Below, piece after piece: positions 35,631 through 45,055 of a DNA stretch of 61,756 nucleotides. The stretch is from NCBI GenBank assembly GCA_902563305.1, contig CACEWP010000007.1, positions 1 through 61,756 of the forward strand, in the 5' to 3' direction. The DNA is from an uncultured Alphaproteobacteria bacterium. GTDB lineage: Bacteria; Pseudomonadota; Alphaproteobacteria; Methylaequorales; Methylaequoraceae. Made by a program: the position numbers and the translations under genes. Position 1 is the stretch's first letter, and every line of letters starts with the position of its first letter. The notes under the pieces were generated by a model. It saw only the letters and a list, made by a program, of their open reading frames with translations. It had not been told where the DNA came from and did no database searches.

Positions 35631-36325
35631 TCTAATTTTGAAAGAATTTCTTCATAACCGATATATCCAAAGATAATTTCATTACCAATAATAAATGCTG
35701 GTGTTCCTCTGAGTCCTAAATTATTTGCTAAATCATAATCATTTTTAAGTTTTAAACTTATTTCTTCATTTGTTATTCTTTTTTGAATATTATCTTGATC
35801 TATTCCAAGATCATCCATCAAATTACTAAGGACATCTTTATTTATTTGGCCTTTATTTGTTAAAATAAAATTGTGAAATTTTATGAATTTGGTTTGATCA
35901 ATTTCGGATATCGCAACTGCATATTTCGCAAGCTCTAAAGAATTATCAGATAAGATTGGAAAGTTCTTATAAATAACTTTGACATCATCGTATTTTTTAA
36001 GAATTTTCTTTAAATCTAGATGGGCTCTTTTACAATATGAGCAGTTATAATCAAAAAATTCGACGATCACTTTATTACTTAATTTTTCTCCTTCATACAA
36101 ACTTTCTGAATCAAAAATTTTATTTTTGAATGAGTCTATGTTCTTGGAATTTTCAATTTTCTTCTCCTCTTCTTTTTTTTTCTCAAAACTTTGCAATGAT
36201 TGAATTATCACTTCAGGATTTTTTAATATGTAATTTTTTATTTTCTCATCAATCTCATTAGCAAAGATTTTACTGTTTAACACTATAAAGAAGAAGAAGA
36301 GGAGATATTTTGTAAAACTTTTCAT
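35621..36325 (-). CDS. DsbA-family thiol:disulfide oxidoreductase, periplasmic
   Basis: A signal peptide (MKSFTKYLLFFFFIVLNS, cleavage likely after KIFA) exports the protein. After a charged helical region (about residues 20-70) comes a thioredoxin-4/DsbA-like domain with the active site CSYCKRAH and the cis-Pro loop GLRGTPAFIIG. It would oxidise or isomerise disulfides of secreted proteins. I start it at ATG 36325; 36334 is also possible, but the longer open frame to 36385 runs through the tRNA-Leu gene and is not used. It lies just downstream of that tRNA and overlaps the convergent HExxH gene. Confidence 0.9.
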   Translation of the reverse strand: MKSFTKYLLFFFFIVLNSKIFANEIDEKIKNYILKNPEVIIQSLQSFEKKKEEEKKIENSKNIDSFKNKIFDSESLYEGEKLSNKVIVEFFDYNCSYCKRAHLDLKKILKKYDDVKVIYKNFPILSDNSLELAKYAVAISEIDQTKFIKFHNFILTNKGQINKDVLSNLMDDLGIDQDNIQKRITNEEISLKLKNDYDLANNLGLRGTPAFIIGNEIIFGYIGYEEILSKLDQQ

Positions 36326-36343
36326 ATTTTTCATGTTTTTATT

Positions 36344-36432
36344 TGGTGCGAGCGGTGGGACTTGAACCCACAAGGGTGTTACCACCCGCAGGATTTTAAG
36401 TCCTGTCTGTTTACCAATTTCAGCACGCTCGC
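36344..36432 (-). tRNA. tRNA-Leu (anticodon UAA)
   Basis: Read on the minus strand, the acceptor stem GCGAGCG pairs with CGCTCGC, followed by A and an encoded CCA (89 bases in all). The D-arm contains AATTGGTAAACAG, the anticodon stem-loop is CAGGA-CTTAAAA-TCCTG with UAA, a long class II variable arm (CGGGTGGTAACACCC) follows, and the T-arm is GTGGG-TTCAAGT-CCCAC. The UUA codon it reads is the dominant Leu codon in this AT-rich DNA. I see no integrase or repeated 3' end that would mark an attachment site. Confidence 0.97.
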
Positions 36433-36583
36433 TAATCTAAATAACTTTGGATTACAGGCTAATTCTAACTTTTCAAAAAAACGTAAAGTCATATTAATTA
36501 AACTCATTTTTTATTTTTCCACAATCATTTTATTAAATATTACAATCTTTATATCATAATGAATTTTGAAAGATAAAATAAAA

Positions 36584-36790
36584 TTACTTCTTAAAAATTT
36601 TTCTAACCTCATCTTGAATTATATCTTTAGCAATTTTTTCCGCATGCTCATCAATCCATCTTTTGATTTCATTGTCAATTGAACTAATTTCTTCTTTTGA
36701 TTCAGATTTTAAACTATTGTTGACCTTAAATTTCTTTTCATTAACAACATTTCTTACTTTATTTAAGATTTCTGAATTACTTTTCTTCAT
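36584..36790 (-). CDS. Miniature PopZ-like (DUF2497-like) protein
   Basis: A 68-aa protein with two predicted helices joined by a short polar linker. The N-terminal helix NSEILNKVRNVVNEKK (5-20) resembles the ILASIRRII-type first helix of PopZ, and residues 41-66 (EIKRWIDEHAEKIAKDIIQ and on) match the spacing of the PopZ C-terminal domain: hydrophobic-x-x-W-I-D, then I-x-x-x-I and a final acidic/basic helix. PopZ self-assembles at cell poles and recruits partition and signalling proteins. The match is by eye. It overlaps the upstream membrane-protein gene by 14 bases and lies 547 bases from a second PopZ-like gene. Confidence 0.6.
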   Translation of the reverse strand: MKKSNSEILNKVRNVVNEKKFKVNNSLKSESKEEISSIDNEIKRWIDEHAEKIAKDIIQDEVRKIFKK

Positions 36791-37226
36791 AAATATTCCC
36801 AGATTTAATTTTATTATCTACAGCTGTAATTAAATTGTCTATATTAGTTTTTGGCATATCTACTTGATTATAATCAATTTTTCTTTTTATTTCTTTTTTT
36901 AAATCACTATAAATGATTTTTTTTTGAATTTCAGGTATTTCCATTATATCATTACCTAATTGATCACTTAGATTTGATGCAACAATTTCGGTTTTCCTAA
37001 GATATATGCTCGCATCAATTAATTCTTGATTATATAAATCTTTAAGTGCCATTAATTTATTTTCTGCGTTCTCTAGTAATTGTCTTTTTTCCTTATCATC
37101 TAAAGGCAAAATTTTATCAATTTTGATTATCTCTTTTTTTATTTTTTGTTTTTTCATAGCCAATAGAAATATTAAAAATATAAAACAAAAGGCATAAGGT
37201 AAAATTTCGTTTGGAATAACAGTCAT
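36777..37226 (-). CDS. Small membrane-anchored helical protein, function unknown
   Basis: From the ATG at 37226 the product is 149 aa; an earlier in-frame start at 37277 would add 17 residues. One transmembrane helix (PYAFCFIFLIFLLAM) near the N-terminus is followed by a long charged helical region. ALKDLYNQELIDASIYLRK resembles a SHOCT-like or CcmI-like short hairpin, but I do not place it in a family. The C-terminal part ends in IDNLITAVDNKIKSG. It is co-directional with and overlaps the 68-aa PopZ-like gene, and is divergent from the larger PopZ-like gene, which suggests a membrane partner of these proteins (inference). Confidence 0.6.
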   Translation of the reverse strand: MTVIPNEILPYAFCFIFLIFLLAMKKQKIKKEIIKIDKILPLDDKEKRQLLENAENKLMALKDLYNQELIDASIYLRKTEIVASNLSDQLGNDIMEIPEIQKKIIYSDLKKEIKRKIDYNQVDMPKTNIDNLITAVDNKIKSGNIYEEK

Positions 37227-37336
37227 TGACCTTAATATATCAAATAAAAAAATAAAACTTACATAATTTTTAATCAAATAAAAATAATTTAATATTTATA
37301 TAATTGTAATTTAATTTATTAAGGTAATAATAAATT

Positions 37337-37762
37337 ATGGAAAAAAGGAAGTCGATAGAAGACCTCATAAGCTCCATCTATAATTTAGTAAATGAAGCTA
37401 AACAAGAATATGAGAACAAACAAAAAATAGATCTCAATCAATCTGCTTTCTCCGCAAGAGGAATAATAGAAAAAGAACTTAGTGATGAGTTCAAAACATC
37501 TTCAATCTCAAATTTCGAGTCAGAACAAAAAAAAATAATCAATACAGAGAATAATCCAGCAAATTGGAAAGGCATAGAGTTTAATAAAAATTCAAATAAA
37601 GCTTCAGAGAAGATTAATGTTCTAAAAAAAAATAGAAATCTCGAGGATGAAATTATTAAAGAGAAATTTAATATTTCATTGAATATCTGGATTGAAAACA
37701 ATCTTCAAAGGTTAATAGAATTAGAATTTTCAAATTATATTAAAGTTAGGAATAATCAGTAA
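37337..37762 (+). CDS. PopZ-like (DUF2497-like) polar organising protein
   Basis: A 141-aa protein with the three-part PopZ layout. The N-terminal helix RKSIEDLISSIYNLVNEAKQ (4-23) matches the EEILASIRRIIAE pattern, a polar low-complexity linker occupies about 30-95, and the C-terminal helices SLNIWIENNLQRLIELEF (114-131) match the W-(L/I)-(D/E)-x-N-L-x-R-(I/L)-(V/I)-E signature. In Caulobacter PopZ forms pole-localised condensates that anchor the centromere. It begins with AAGG about twelve bases upstream of the ATG and overlaps the convergent cinA-like gene by seven bases. valS, the usual neighbour of popZ, is not here. Confidence 0.65.
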   Translation: MEKRKSIEDLISSIYNLVNEAKQEYENKQKIDLNQSAFSARGIIEKELSDEFKTSSISNFESEQKKIINTENNPANWKGIEFNKNSNKASEKINVLKKNRNLEDEIIKEKFNISLNIWIENNLQRLIELEFSNYIKVRNNQ

Positions 37763-38502
37763 AGCTGTGGGTTCCCATTCTTTAAACTTATATATTCAAG
37801 AATTTCTGAGGTGGCCTTTGAAACTGTTTCATTATCATCTCCTTTCACAACAAGTGAAACACCAAAAGAATTTTTTTTAAAATATGGATAGCTACCAATT
37901 TCAAGTGAAGGAAACTTATTTTGTATTTCTTGAATATAGTCTCCAATAATTCCCTCCGAAAGAGTAGTCGATATAGTTTTTTTATAATATCTCAAACCTT
38001 CATCTAATGATTTGACAATTTCATCAAACATTGTTTGCATAATTCTAGGAACGCCTGGAAAAACATATAAATTTTCTATAAAGAAACCTGGTGCAATACT
38101 TATTGGATTATCAATTAATTTTGCATTTTCAGGAAAGTATGCCATTTTAAGTCTAGCTTTTGTCAAAACATCATCAGAATAATGTTTTTCTAGAAGCTTT
38201 TTTGCTTCTTGATTAAGTACCAACTTTCTCTTAAAGGCTTTTGCTATAGAGGCAGAAGTTATATCATCATGAGTTGGGCCTATTCCTCCTGATGTAAAAA
38301 CATAATCATATTTTTTTCGAAAAAGATTTACTTTTTCTATTATTTTGGGTTCTTCATCTTTAATTGTATTGATTTCCGAACACGAAATACCAACTTCGTA
38401 TAGTTTATTGCACATAAAGTTCGAATTTGTTTCAAGTGTTTTTCCTGATAAAATTTCATTACCAATAATAATGATTCCAGATGATTTTTTTTTTTTTGTC
38501 AT
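37756..38502 (-). CDS. CinA N-terminal-type molybdopterin-binding-fold protein
   Basis: COG1058 family (MoaB/Mog fold), 248 aa. The start GIIIIGNEILSGKTLETNSNF and the loop FTSGGIGPTHDDITSASIA are the family signatures, and YVFPGVPRIMQTMFDE follows. There is no C-terminal PncC nicotinamide-deamidase domain. Full CinA proteins hydrolyse ADP-ribose or deamidate NMN; this stand-alone form, common in Alphaproteobacteria, has no settled role. The start codon is followed by ACA and a 13-A run (38485-38497 on the plus strand as T), coding for four Lys. It is divergent from map with 49 bases between. Confidence 0.88.
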   Translation of the reverse strand: MTKKKKSSGIIIIGNEILSGKTLETNSNFMCNKLYEVGISCSEINTIKDEEPKIIEKVNLFRKKYDYVFTSGGIGPTHDDITSASIAKAFKRKLVLNQEAKKLLEKHYSDDVLTKARLKMAYFPENAKLIDNPISIAPGFFIENLYVFPGVPRIMQTMFDEIVKSLDEGLRYYKKTISTTLSEGIIGDYIQEIQNKFPSLEIGSYPYFKKNSFGVSLVVKGDDNETVSKATSEILEYISLKNGNPQLY

Positions 38503-38551
38503 TTAATATTTACTGTTTATATTAAGTTTTTTATTATAAATTGTTCCCTTA

Positions 38552-39343
38552 ATGAATAATATTATCAAATTACATACAAAAGATGAATTCGAATTTATGA
38601 GAAAAGCTGGTCAGCTCGCAGCAGAGTGTCTCGATTATGTGACTGATTTCGTTAAACCAGGCGTTTCAACATTGGAACTAAACGATATTTGTCATGAATT
38701 TCAAATCAGTAGGGGCGCGGTTCCAGCACCTTTAAATTATAAAGGTTTTCCAAAATCTGTTTGCACATCAGTTAATCATGTGGTTTGTCATGGAATTCCA
38801 GGAAATAAAATTTTGCAAAATGGAGACATTATTAATATTGATGTAACCCCCATCTTTAATGGTTGGCATGGAGACACAAGTAGAATGTTTTACGTAGGAA
38901 AAGTAAAATTAAAAGCCAGAAAGCTTGTAGAAATAACTTACGAAGCTATGATGAAAGGTATTGAAACAATCAAGCCTGGAAATACAACTGGAGATATTGG
39001 TCATGCAATCCAATCCTTTGCAGAAAAAAATAATTATTCAATAGTAAGAGATTTCTGTGGTCATGGATTAGGGAAGGTTTTTCATGATCATCCAAGTGTT
39101 CTTCATTTTGGACAACCTGGCGAAGGAGAAACTCTTGAGGAGGGTATGTTTTTTACTGTAGAACCAATGATAAATATTGGAGATTATAAAGTTAAAATAT
39201 TGTCTGACGGATGGACAGCTGTAACATCTGACAAATCATTATCAGCTCAATTTGAACATACAGTTGGTGTTACCAAGAACGGTTATGAAATATTCACTTT
39301 GTCCAAAAAAAATTATACCTTACCTCCATATTTAGAAAAATGA
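38552..39343 (+). CDS. map: Methionine aminopeptidase, type I
   Basis: Removes initiator methionine from nascent proteins. The 263-aa protein has CTSVNHVVCHGIP, the metal ligands in INIDVTPIFNGWHGDTSRMF (two Asp), the His in FCGHGLGKVFHDHP, the Glu in FTVEPMIN and the last Glu in SAQFEHTVGVT. No N-terminal SH3-binding extension is present. It opens the long rightward purine unit and overlaps purB by four bases (ATGA), so coupling to purB is likely. Confidence 0.97.
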   Translation: MNNIIKLHTKDEFEFMRKAGQLAAECLDYVTDFVKPGVSTLELNDICHEFQISRGAVPAPLNYKGFPKSVCTSVNHVVCHGIPGNKILQNGDIINIDVTPIFNGWHGDTSRMFYVGKVKLKARKLVEITYEAMMKGIETIKPGNTTGDIGHAIQSFAEKNNYSIVRDFCGHGLGKVFHDHPSVLHFGQPGEGETLEEGMFFTVEPMINIGDYKVKILSDGWTAVTSDKSLSAQFEHTVGVTKNGYEIFTLSKKNYTLPPYLEK

Positions 39344-40632
39344 TTCCAAGATATAAAAGAAACGAAATTTCAGCGATTTGGGAACCAAAGAATAAATTCG
39401 ATATTTGGCTCAAAATTGAATTATTAATATGTGAAGCGCTAGCACAAAAAGGTGAAATACCAAAGAATTCATATAAGAAAATCAAGGAGAAAGCCTCATT
39501 CAACATAGAAAGAATTGACGAAATTGAAAAAGAAGTCAAACATGATGTAATTGCTTTTTTGACATCCATCTCAGAAAGTGTAGGAGCCGAATCCAGATTC
39601 ATTCATAAAGGTATTACTTCATCAGATATAATTGATACATCGTTTTCAGTGCAACTCAAACAATCATGTCTAATAATTAAAAAAGAATTAAAAGATTTAA
39701 TTGAAAACCTTCGGTCTAAGGCATTGTTATATAAAAGCACACCTTGTATTGGAAGAAGTCATGGTATTTTTGCAGAACCAACAACGTTTGGATTAAAAAT
39801 GCTTGGAAGATTTTGTGAATTCAATCGACATTATAAAAGACTGTGCGAGGCAGAAAAAGAAATCTCCATTTGTAGCATTTCTGGTGCAGTAGGAACTTAT
39901 GCAAATATAAATCCTTTTGTAGAAAAATTTGTAGCACAAAAACTTAAACTAAAAATTGAAGATGTTTCAACTCAAGTAATTCCAAGAGATAGACACGCTT
40001 TTTTATTTTCAACTTTGTCGTTGATTGCATCATCAATTGAAAATCTGGCAATTGAAATAAGACACCTTCACAGAAGTGAAGTGAGAGAAGTAGAAGAATT
40101 TTTCTCTAAAGATCAAAAAGGGTCTTCAGCTATGCCTCATAAAAAAAATCCAGTTTTAAGTGAAAATCTTACAGGTATAGCAAGGGTTATAAGGTCCAGT
40201 TGTATACCTTTTATGGAAAATATATCACTATGGCATGAAAGGGATATATCACATTCATCAGTCGAGAGAACATTAGCACCTGATATGATTATATTATGTG
40301 ATTTTGCTCTAAATAGGATGACAAATATAATTAAAGATATTGTAATTGATAAAAAAATGATGGAGTTTAATTTAAAAAAAACACATGGTTTATACAATTC
40401 ACAAAGAATTATGTTGAAATTAATACAAAAGAAAATTTCAAGGGAAAAAGCTTACCGAATTGTTCAGAAAATTGCCTTAAGATCATGGAAAGAAAATAAG
40501 AGTTTCAAGATTTTGCTACATAATAATGCTGAAATAAAAGCGCTTTTAAATAAGAATGAAATAAATAAGTTATTTGATTTAAACTATTTTTTAAAGAATA
40601 TAGACAAAATCTATAAAAGGGTTTTAGGATGA
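39340..40632 (+). CDS. purB: Adenylosuccinate lyase
   Basis: Splits fumarate from SAICAR and from adenylosuccinate, acting twice in purine synthesis. The 430-aa protein begins with [20 protein letters not shown], has the conserved THGIFAEPT-like segment [16 protein letters not shown]-type ([11 protein letters not shown]), and the superfamily signature [33 protein letters not shown] follows. It overlaps both map and purC by four-base ATGA junctions. The gene order purB-purC-purS-purQ-purL is typical of Alphaproteobacteria. Confidence 0.97.
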   Translation: MIPRYKRNEISAIWEPKNKFDIWLKIELLICEALAQKGEIPKNSYKKIKEKASFNIERIDEIEKEVKHDVIAFLTSISESVGAESRFIHKGITSSDIIDTSFSVQLKQSCLIIKKELKDLIENLRSKALLYKSTPCIGRSHGIFAEPTTFGLKMLGRFCEFNRHYKRLCEAEKEISICSISGAVGTYANINPFVEKFVAQKLKLKIEDVSTQVIPRDRHAFLFSTLSLIASSIENLAIEIRHLHRSEVREVEEFFSKDQKGSSAMPHKKNPVLSENLTGIARVIRSSCIPFMENISLWHERDISHSSVERTLAPDMIILCDFALNRMTNIIKDIVIDKKMMEFNLKKTHGLYNSQRIMLKLIQKKISREKAYRIVQKIALRSWKENKSFKILLHNNAEIKALLNKNEINKLFDLNYFLKNIDKIYKRVLG

Positions 40633-41387
40633 AAAACAGAAAAAAATTATATGAGGGTAAGGCTAAAATCCTCTATCATGGACCTGAACCTGACACCTTA
40701 ATCCAATATTTTAAGGATGACGCAACAGCATTTAATAATAAAAAAAGAGCACAAATCCCAGGAAAAGGTGTTCTTAATAATTTTATTTCTGAACTTATCA
40801 TGACTAGACTAAAGGAGGTTAACATCGCAACACATTTCTTAAAAAGACTTAATATGAGAGAACAGCTAATAAAAAAACTTGATATAATTCCAATCGAAGT
40901 TGTTGTAAGAAATATTGCAACAGGCTCATTAGTCAAAAGATTAGGTATCAAAGAGGGTAAAGTGCTTCCAAGACCAATTATTGAGTTTTATCTTAAAAAT
41001 GATAAGTTAGATGATCCAATAATCTCGGAAGAGCACATAATCGTTTTTGAATGGGCTTCACCAAGTGAACTAGAAGAAATAATTTCCTTATCATCAAGAG
41101 TAAATGATTTCTTAACGGGATACTTCTTTTCTTTAAATATTAGATTAGTTGATTTTAAATTAGAATTTGGAAGATATTGGAAAAACGATGAAGTAAGAAT
41201 AATTTTAGCTGACGAAATTAGTCCAGACAACTGTAGACTATGGGACCTTAAGACTAACAAGAAACTAGACAAAGATAGGTTTAGACAAGACCTAGGTGAG
41301 GTGGATAAGGCATATAAAGAAGTTGCTTACAGATTAGGTGTTTTATCAGAAAGTGAATTTAAAAAAGTAATAAAAAATGATATATAG
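40629..41387 (+). CDS. purC: Phosphoribosylaminoimidazole-succinocarboxamide synthase (SAICAR synthase)
   Basis: Joins aspartate to CAIR with ATP. The start [20 protein letters not shown] is characteristic; [31 protein letters not shown], and the two signature regions [10 protein letters not shown] and [13 protein letters not shown] are all present. The 252-aa size is normal. It overlaps purB and purS, and lies within the continuous map-to-grxD unit. Confidence 0.98.
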   Translation: MKNRKKLYEGKAKILYHGPEPDTLIQYFKDDATAFNNKKRAQIPGKGVLNNFISELIMTRLKEVNIATHFLKRLNMREQLIKKLDIIPIEVVVRNIATGSLVKRLGIKEGKVLPRPIIEFYLKNDKLDDPIISEEHIIVFEWASPSELEEIISLSSRVNDFLTGYFFSLNIRLVDFKLEFGRYWKNDEVRIILADEISPDNCRLWDLKTNKKLDKDRFRQDLGEVDKAYKEVAYRLGVLSESEFKKVIKNDI

Positions 41388-41610
41388 AGTTTATATTAAT
41401 TTTAAAAAAGGAATCCTCGATCCAGAGTCTGAAGCAATTATGAAAACAATTTCTAGAATGGGCTTTAGTTCTATAAAAAAGGTTTCCAAAGGAAAATTTT
41501 TTGATGTGGAAATTTCAAAAACCAAAAAGGGACTTAAAGATTTAGAAAAAATTAGTTCGGACTTATTATCTAACCCAGTTATAGAAAATTTTAAAATCAT
41601 AAAAAAATAA
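41377..41610 (+). CDS. purS: Phosphoribosylformylglycinamidine synthase subunit PurS
   Basis: Small (77 aa) structural subunit that bridges PurQ and PurL in the three-part FGAR amidotransferase. [19 protein letters not shown], then [11 protein letters not shown]-like [11 protein letters not shown] and a C-terminal NPVIENFKI are typical. The ATG overlaps the end of purC by eleven bases. The separate PurS, PurQ and short PurL agree with one another. Confidence 0.96.
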   Translation: MIYRVYINFKKGILDPESEAIMKTISRMGFSSIKKVSKGKFFDVEISKTKKGLKDLEKISSDLLSNPVIENFKIIKK

Positions 41611-41613
41611 ACT

Positions 41614-42303
41614 GTGTCTAAAAGAGTTGTATCAATTATTGTATTTCCAGGTTCGAATTGTGATCGAGACTTGGAAATTGCAGTGCGCAATCACATGAAT
41701 GTTAAAACTGAATACATTTGGCATAACGAAACTAATTTAAAAAATAAAGAAATGATATTTATTCCCGGAGGTTTTTCTTTTGGTGATTATTTGCGGTCAG
41801 GAGCATTAGCAACAAAATCTCCTGCAATAAAGGAAGTAATCAGATTATCAAAAAAAGGAGTTCCGATTATTGGAATATGTAATGGTTTTCAAATATTAAC
41901 CGAATGTAATTTGTTGGAAGGTTCATTAATTGATAATTATAACCAGCTATTTATTTGCAAGGAGTGTTTTTTAAGAGTCGAAAATTCTGAATCAATGTTT
42001 TCGAGTAACTTAAACAAAAGTGTTGTTAAGTTCCCTATTGCTCATGCTCAAGGTAATTTTTATACATCTAAAGATGATCTAAAAAGACTGGAAGATAACA
42101 ATCAAGTTATTTTTAGATATTCATCAGAGAAAGGTAGAGTTAGCAAAATCAGTAACCCAAACGGATCACTTAACAACATTGCAGGAATAATTAATAAAGA
42201 AAAAAATGTTTTAGGTTTGATGCCTCATCCAGAGAGGGCAGTTGATAGTTTAAATGATAGAGATGGCATTAAATTTTTTAATGGACTAAAAAATTTTATA
42301 TGA
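41614..42303 (+). CDS. purQ: Phosphoribosylformylglycinamidine synthase subunit PurQ (glutaminase)
   Basis: Class I glutamine amidotransferase that supplies ammonia to Pur[17 protein letters not shown] opens the protein, [15 protein letters not shown] precedes the nucleophile in [13 protein letters not shown], and the catalytic His/Glu are in [11 protein letters not shown]. The 229-aa size is normal. The start is GTG at 41614, three bases after purS. Its stop overlaps the purL ATG in ATGA. Confidence 0.97.
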   Translation: MSKRVVSIIVFPGSNCDRDLEIAVRNHMNVKTEYIWHNETNLKNKEMIFIPGGFSFGDYLRSGALATKSPAIKEVIRLSKKGVPIIGICNGFQILTECNLLEGSLIDNYNQLFICKECFLRVENSESMFSSNLNKSVVKFPIAHAQGNFYTSKDDLKRLEDNNQVIFRYSSEKGRVSKISNPNGSLNNIAGIINKEKNVLGLMPHPERAVDSLNDRDGIKFFNGLKNFI

Positions 42304-44480
42304 AGAAACTTTCAAAAAAGATTATAGAGGAACATGGACTCACAGAAAAAGAATTCAGTTTAATAAAAAACATACTCAACAGAGATCCAAATCTTCTTGA
42401 ATTAGGAATTTTTTCAGTAATGTGGAGTGAGCATTGTTCTTACAAATCAACAAAAAAGTGGCTTAAAACACTACCAACAAGAGGAAGAAGGATAATTTGT
42501 GGTCCAGGTGAAAATGCTGGAATAATAGATATAGGAGACAATGATGCTATAGTTTTTAAAATGGAAAGTCATAATCATCCTTCATTCATAGAACCCTATC
42601 AAGGAGCTGCTACAGGTGTTGGAGGCATAATGAGAGACGTTTTTACGATGGGTGCAAGGCCTATTGCCAACCTCAACTCTTTGAGGTTTGGTTCTCCAAA
42701 ACATTCAAAAACAAAACATCTGTTATCTGGAGTTGTAAAAGGCATTGGTGATTATGGAAATTGTGTTGGCATTCCAACAGTTGGAGGGGAGTGTAGTTTC
42801 CACGAATCATATAATAATAATATTCTAGTAAATGCTATGTGTGTTGGTTTAGTAAAAAAAGATAAAATATTTTATTCAACTGCCAAGGGAAATGGTAACC
42901 CAATAATTTATGTAGGATCAAAAACTGGTCGTGATGGTATTCATGGAGCTACGATGGCCTCTGCAGAATTTGATGAAACATCTAATGAAAACAGACCTCA
43001 AGTTCAGGTAGGAGATCCATTCATGGAAAAATTGTTGTTAGAGTCTTGTCAAGAGTTAATGAAAGAAAATGCAATTATTGCAATACAAGATATGGGAGCT
43101 GCAGGACTAACCTCATCATCTTTTGAAATGGCATCCAAGGGTTCATGTGGAGTAAAATTATTTCTCGAACGTGTTCCGTGCAGAGAAGAAAATATGACTC
43201 CTTATGAAATGATGTTATCAGAAACTCAAGAGAGAATGTTAATGATCGTTAAACCATCAAAAGTAAAATTAACTCTTAATATATTCAAAAAATGGGGACT
43301 TGAAGCAGTTGAAATTGGATTAATTACTAATACAGGAAATATGGAGATGTTTTTTAAAAATAAATTGGTAGGAAATCTTCCAATTAAACCTCTTGCTGAT
43401 TCTTCCCCAGAGTACGATAGACCATCTGTAAAGCCAAAATTGAAAAAAAAAAAAAGAAATTATAAAAACCTTTCAATTGAAGAGGCATTAATTAAAATTA
43501 TTTCGAGTCCAAATCACTCTTCCAAAGCATGGGTATATAACCAATATGATAGATCAGTAATGTGCGATACCATTCTCTCTTCTGAACAAGGTGATGCTGC
43601 TGTTGTTAGAGTTCATAATTCAAATAAAGCTATATCTATAACATGTGACTGTAATCCAGTATTTTGCAAATCTAATCCTCTATTAGGAGCTTCTATAGGA
43701 GTGGCTGAGTCGTGGAGAAATCTAATTGCTTCTGGAGCAGAACCAATTGCTATTACAGATAATTTAAATTTTGGAAATCCTGAGAAAAAAGAGATCATGT
43801 ATCAAATAAAACAATCAATAAAAGGAATTAAAATAGCATGTGAAGCTTTGAATTACCCAGTTGTTTCAGGTAATGTATCTTTATACAATGAAACTAAAAA
43901 AAAATCTATTTTCCCTACTCCAGTAATTGGTGGAGTAGGATTAATAAAAAATATTAATCATGCAAAAGGTTTCAAAATGAATGAAGGAGATAAAATTTAT
44001 CTAGTAGGTGAATCAAGTGGTCATTTAGAATTATCAGAATACAATATGATGTGTAATAACTTTGAAGGTTACCCACCTTCATTAAATCTTAAAAAAGAAC
44101 TTAAAAATGGTCTTTTTGTTCAAAAATTCATTCAAAAATATAATAATGTTGTGAGCGGTTGTCATGATATTTCAGAAGGTGGAATAATTTTAGCACTAGC
44201 TGAACTAGCCATTAGTAATAAAAAAGGATTAAAAATCCAATCAAAGAAAAGTCTAAAAGAGCTAAAAAAGTGGCTTTTTTGCGAGGATCAATCGAGATAT
44301 CTTTTAATTATCAAAAGTGATGAAGAAATTGTTAGGTATGCAAAAATTAAAAAAATTAAAATCAAAAAAATCGCAAATGTAGTTGGAGAAAGCTTTACCG
44401 TTACAAATAGATTTGATATTCCTGTAAAAAAGCTTATAAATTATAATAATAAATGGTTTAAAAAATTTTTAGATAAATGA
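42300..44480 (+). CDS. purL: Phosphoribosylformylglycinamidine synthase subunit PurL (short form)
   Basis: ATP-dependent synthetase part of the FGAM synthase complex. At 726 aa it is the short PurL that needs PurS and Pur[50 protein letters not shown] (ATP and metal site) and [16 protein letters not shown] are conserved; the second half repeats the fold ([25 protein letters not shown]). A 13-A run at 43443-43455 encodes Lys residues of the inter-domain linker. It overlaps purQ and bolA by four bases each. Confidence 0.97.
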   Translation: MKKLSKKIIEEHGLTEKEFSLIKNILNRDPNLLELGIFSVMWSEHCSYKSTKKWLKTLPTRGRRIICGPGENAGIIDIGDNDAIVFKMESHNHPSFIEPYQGAATGVGGIMRDVFTMGARPIANLNSLRFGSPKHSKTKHLLSGVVKGIGDYGNCVGIPTVGGECSFHESYNNNILVNAMCVGLVKKDKIFYSTAKGNGNPIIYVGSKTGRDGIHGATMASAEFDETSNENRPQVQVGDPFMEKLLLESCQELMKENAIIAIQDMGAAGLTSSSFEMASKGSCGVKLFLERVPCREENMTPYEMMLSETQERMLMIVKPSKVKLTLNIFKKWGLEAVEIGLITNTGNMEMFFKNKLVGNLPIKPLADSSPEYDRPSVKPKLKKKKRNYKNLSIEEALIKIISSPNHSSKAWVYNQYDRSVMCDTILSSEQGDAAVVRVHNSNKAISITCDCNPVFCKSNPLLGASIGVAESWRNLIASGAEPIAITDNLNFGNPEKKEIMYQIKQSIKGIKIACEALNYPVVSGNVSLYNETKKKSIFPTPVIGGVGLIKNINHAKGFKMNEGDKIYLVGESSGHLELSEYNMMCNNFEGYPPSLNLKKELKNGLFVQKFIQKYNNVVSGCHDISEGGIILALAELAISNKKGLKIQSKKSLKELKKWLFCEDQSRYLLIIKSDEEIVRYAKIKKIKIKKIANVVGESFTVTNRFDIPVKKLINYNNKWFKKFLDK

Positions 44481-44707
44481 CACTAAGTGCTGATGATATT
44501 GAAAAACTAATAAGGAAAAAATTACCTGATGCAATAATTGAGATTGATGATTTGAAAGGTGATAGTAATCATTATCATGCAAAAATCATTTCACCAACAT
44601 TCAAAGGGTTATCAAAGCTCAAACAACATAAACTTGTATACGAAGCAATTGGTTCTCACATGGGAACCACATTACACGCATTAATGCTAACCACGTCAGA
44701 TAATTAA
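44477..44707 (+). CDS. BolA family protein
   Basis: A 76-aa BolA-fold protein with the central [18 protein letters not shown]-type segment ([16 protein letters not shown]), where the His residues serve as iron-sulfur ligands in BolA-glutaredoxin complexes, and a C-terminal HALMLTT as in the IbaG/YrbA-like type. BolA proteins partner with monothiol glutaredoxins in [2Fe-2S] sensing or transfer. The partner gene grxD follows after ten bases, which supports this role. It overlaps purL by ATGA. Confidence 0.93.
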   Translation: MTLSADDIEKLIRKKLPDAIIEIDDLKGDSNHYHAKIISPTFKGLSKLKQHKLVYEAIGSHMGTTLHALMLTTSDN

Positions 44708-44717
44708 AGGAGAAGAG

Positions 44718-45053
44718 ATGACAAAAATCCAAGATAAAATAGATAAAATGATAGAAGAAGATGATGTTGTACTTTTTATGAAGGGCACTCCAGATTTTCC
44801 ACAATGTGGATTTTCTGCGAATGTAGTTGGTATACTAAACCACTTTGGTCTAACCTACCAAAGCTATAATGTGTTAGAGGATTTAGAATTAAGGGAAGGA
44901 ATTAAATCTTATTCAGATTGGCCTACCATACCTCAGATTTATATTAAAAAGGAATTTATAGGTGGGTTTGATGTTCTCAAAGATATGCTAGAAAATGGAG
45001 AAATAGAGGACTTATTAAATAAAAAAAAGGTAAAATTTAATATCAAAAATTAA
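44718..45053 (+). CDS. grxD: Monothiol glutaredoxin (Grx4 type)
   Basis: CGFS-type glutaredoxin of 111 aa that binds a glutathione-ligated [2Fe-2S] cluster and works with Bol[21 protein letters not shown] carries the active site, followed by [20 protein letters not shown] with the cis-Pro and glutathione site. A good Shine-Dalgarno (GGAGAAGAG) precedes the ATG. It is the last gene of the rightward purine unit, and the convergent glycosyltransferase stop is only two bases beyond its own. Confidence 0.97.
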   Translation: MTKIQDKIDKMIEEDDVVLFMKGTPDFPQCGFSANVVGILNHFGLTYQSYNVLEDLELREGIKSYSDWPTIPQIYIKKEFIGGFDVLKDMLENGEIEDLLNKKKVKFNIKN

Positions 45054-45055
45054 AA

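Noticed and set aside
36326-36385. N-terminal extension of the dsbA-like frame
   Set aside because: These codons run through the 3' half of tRNA-Leu and do not look like protein; the signal peptide begins at 36325 or 36334.
36344-36432. tRNA-Leu as an integration site for a mobile island
   Set aside because: No integrase, no repeated tRNA 3' end and no mobile-element genes follow it.
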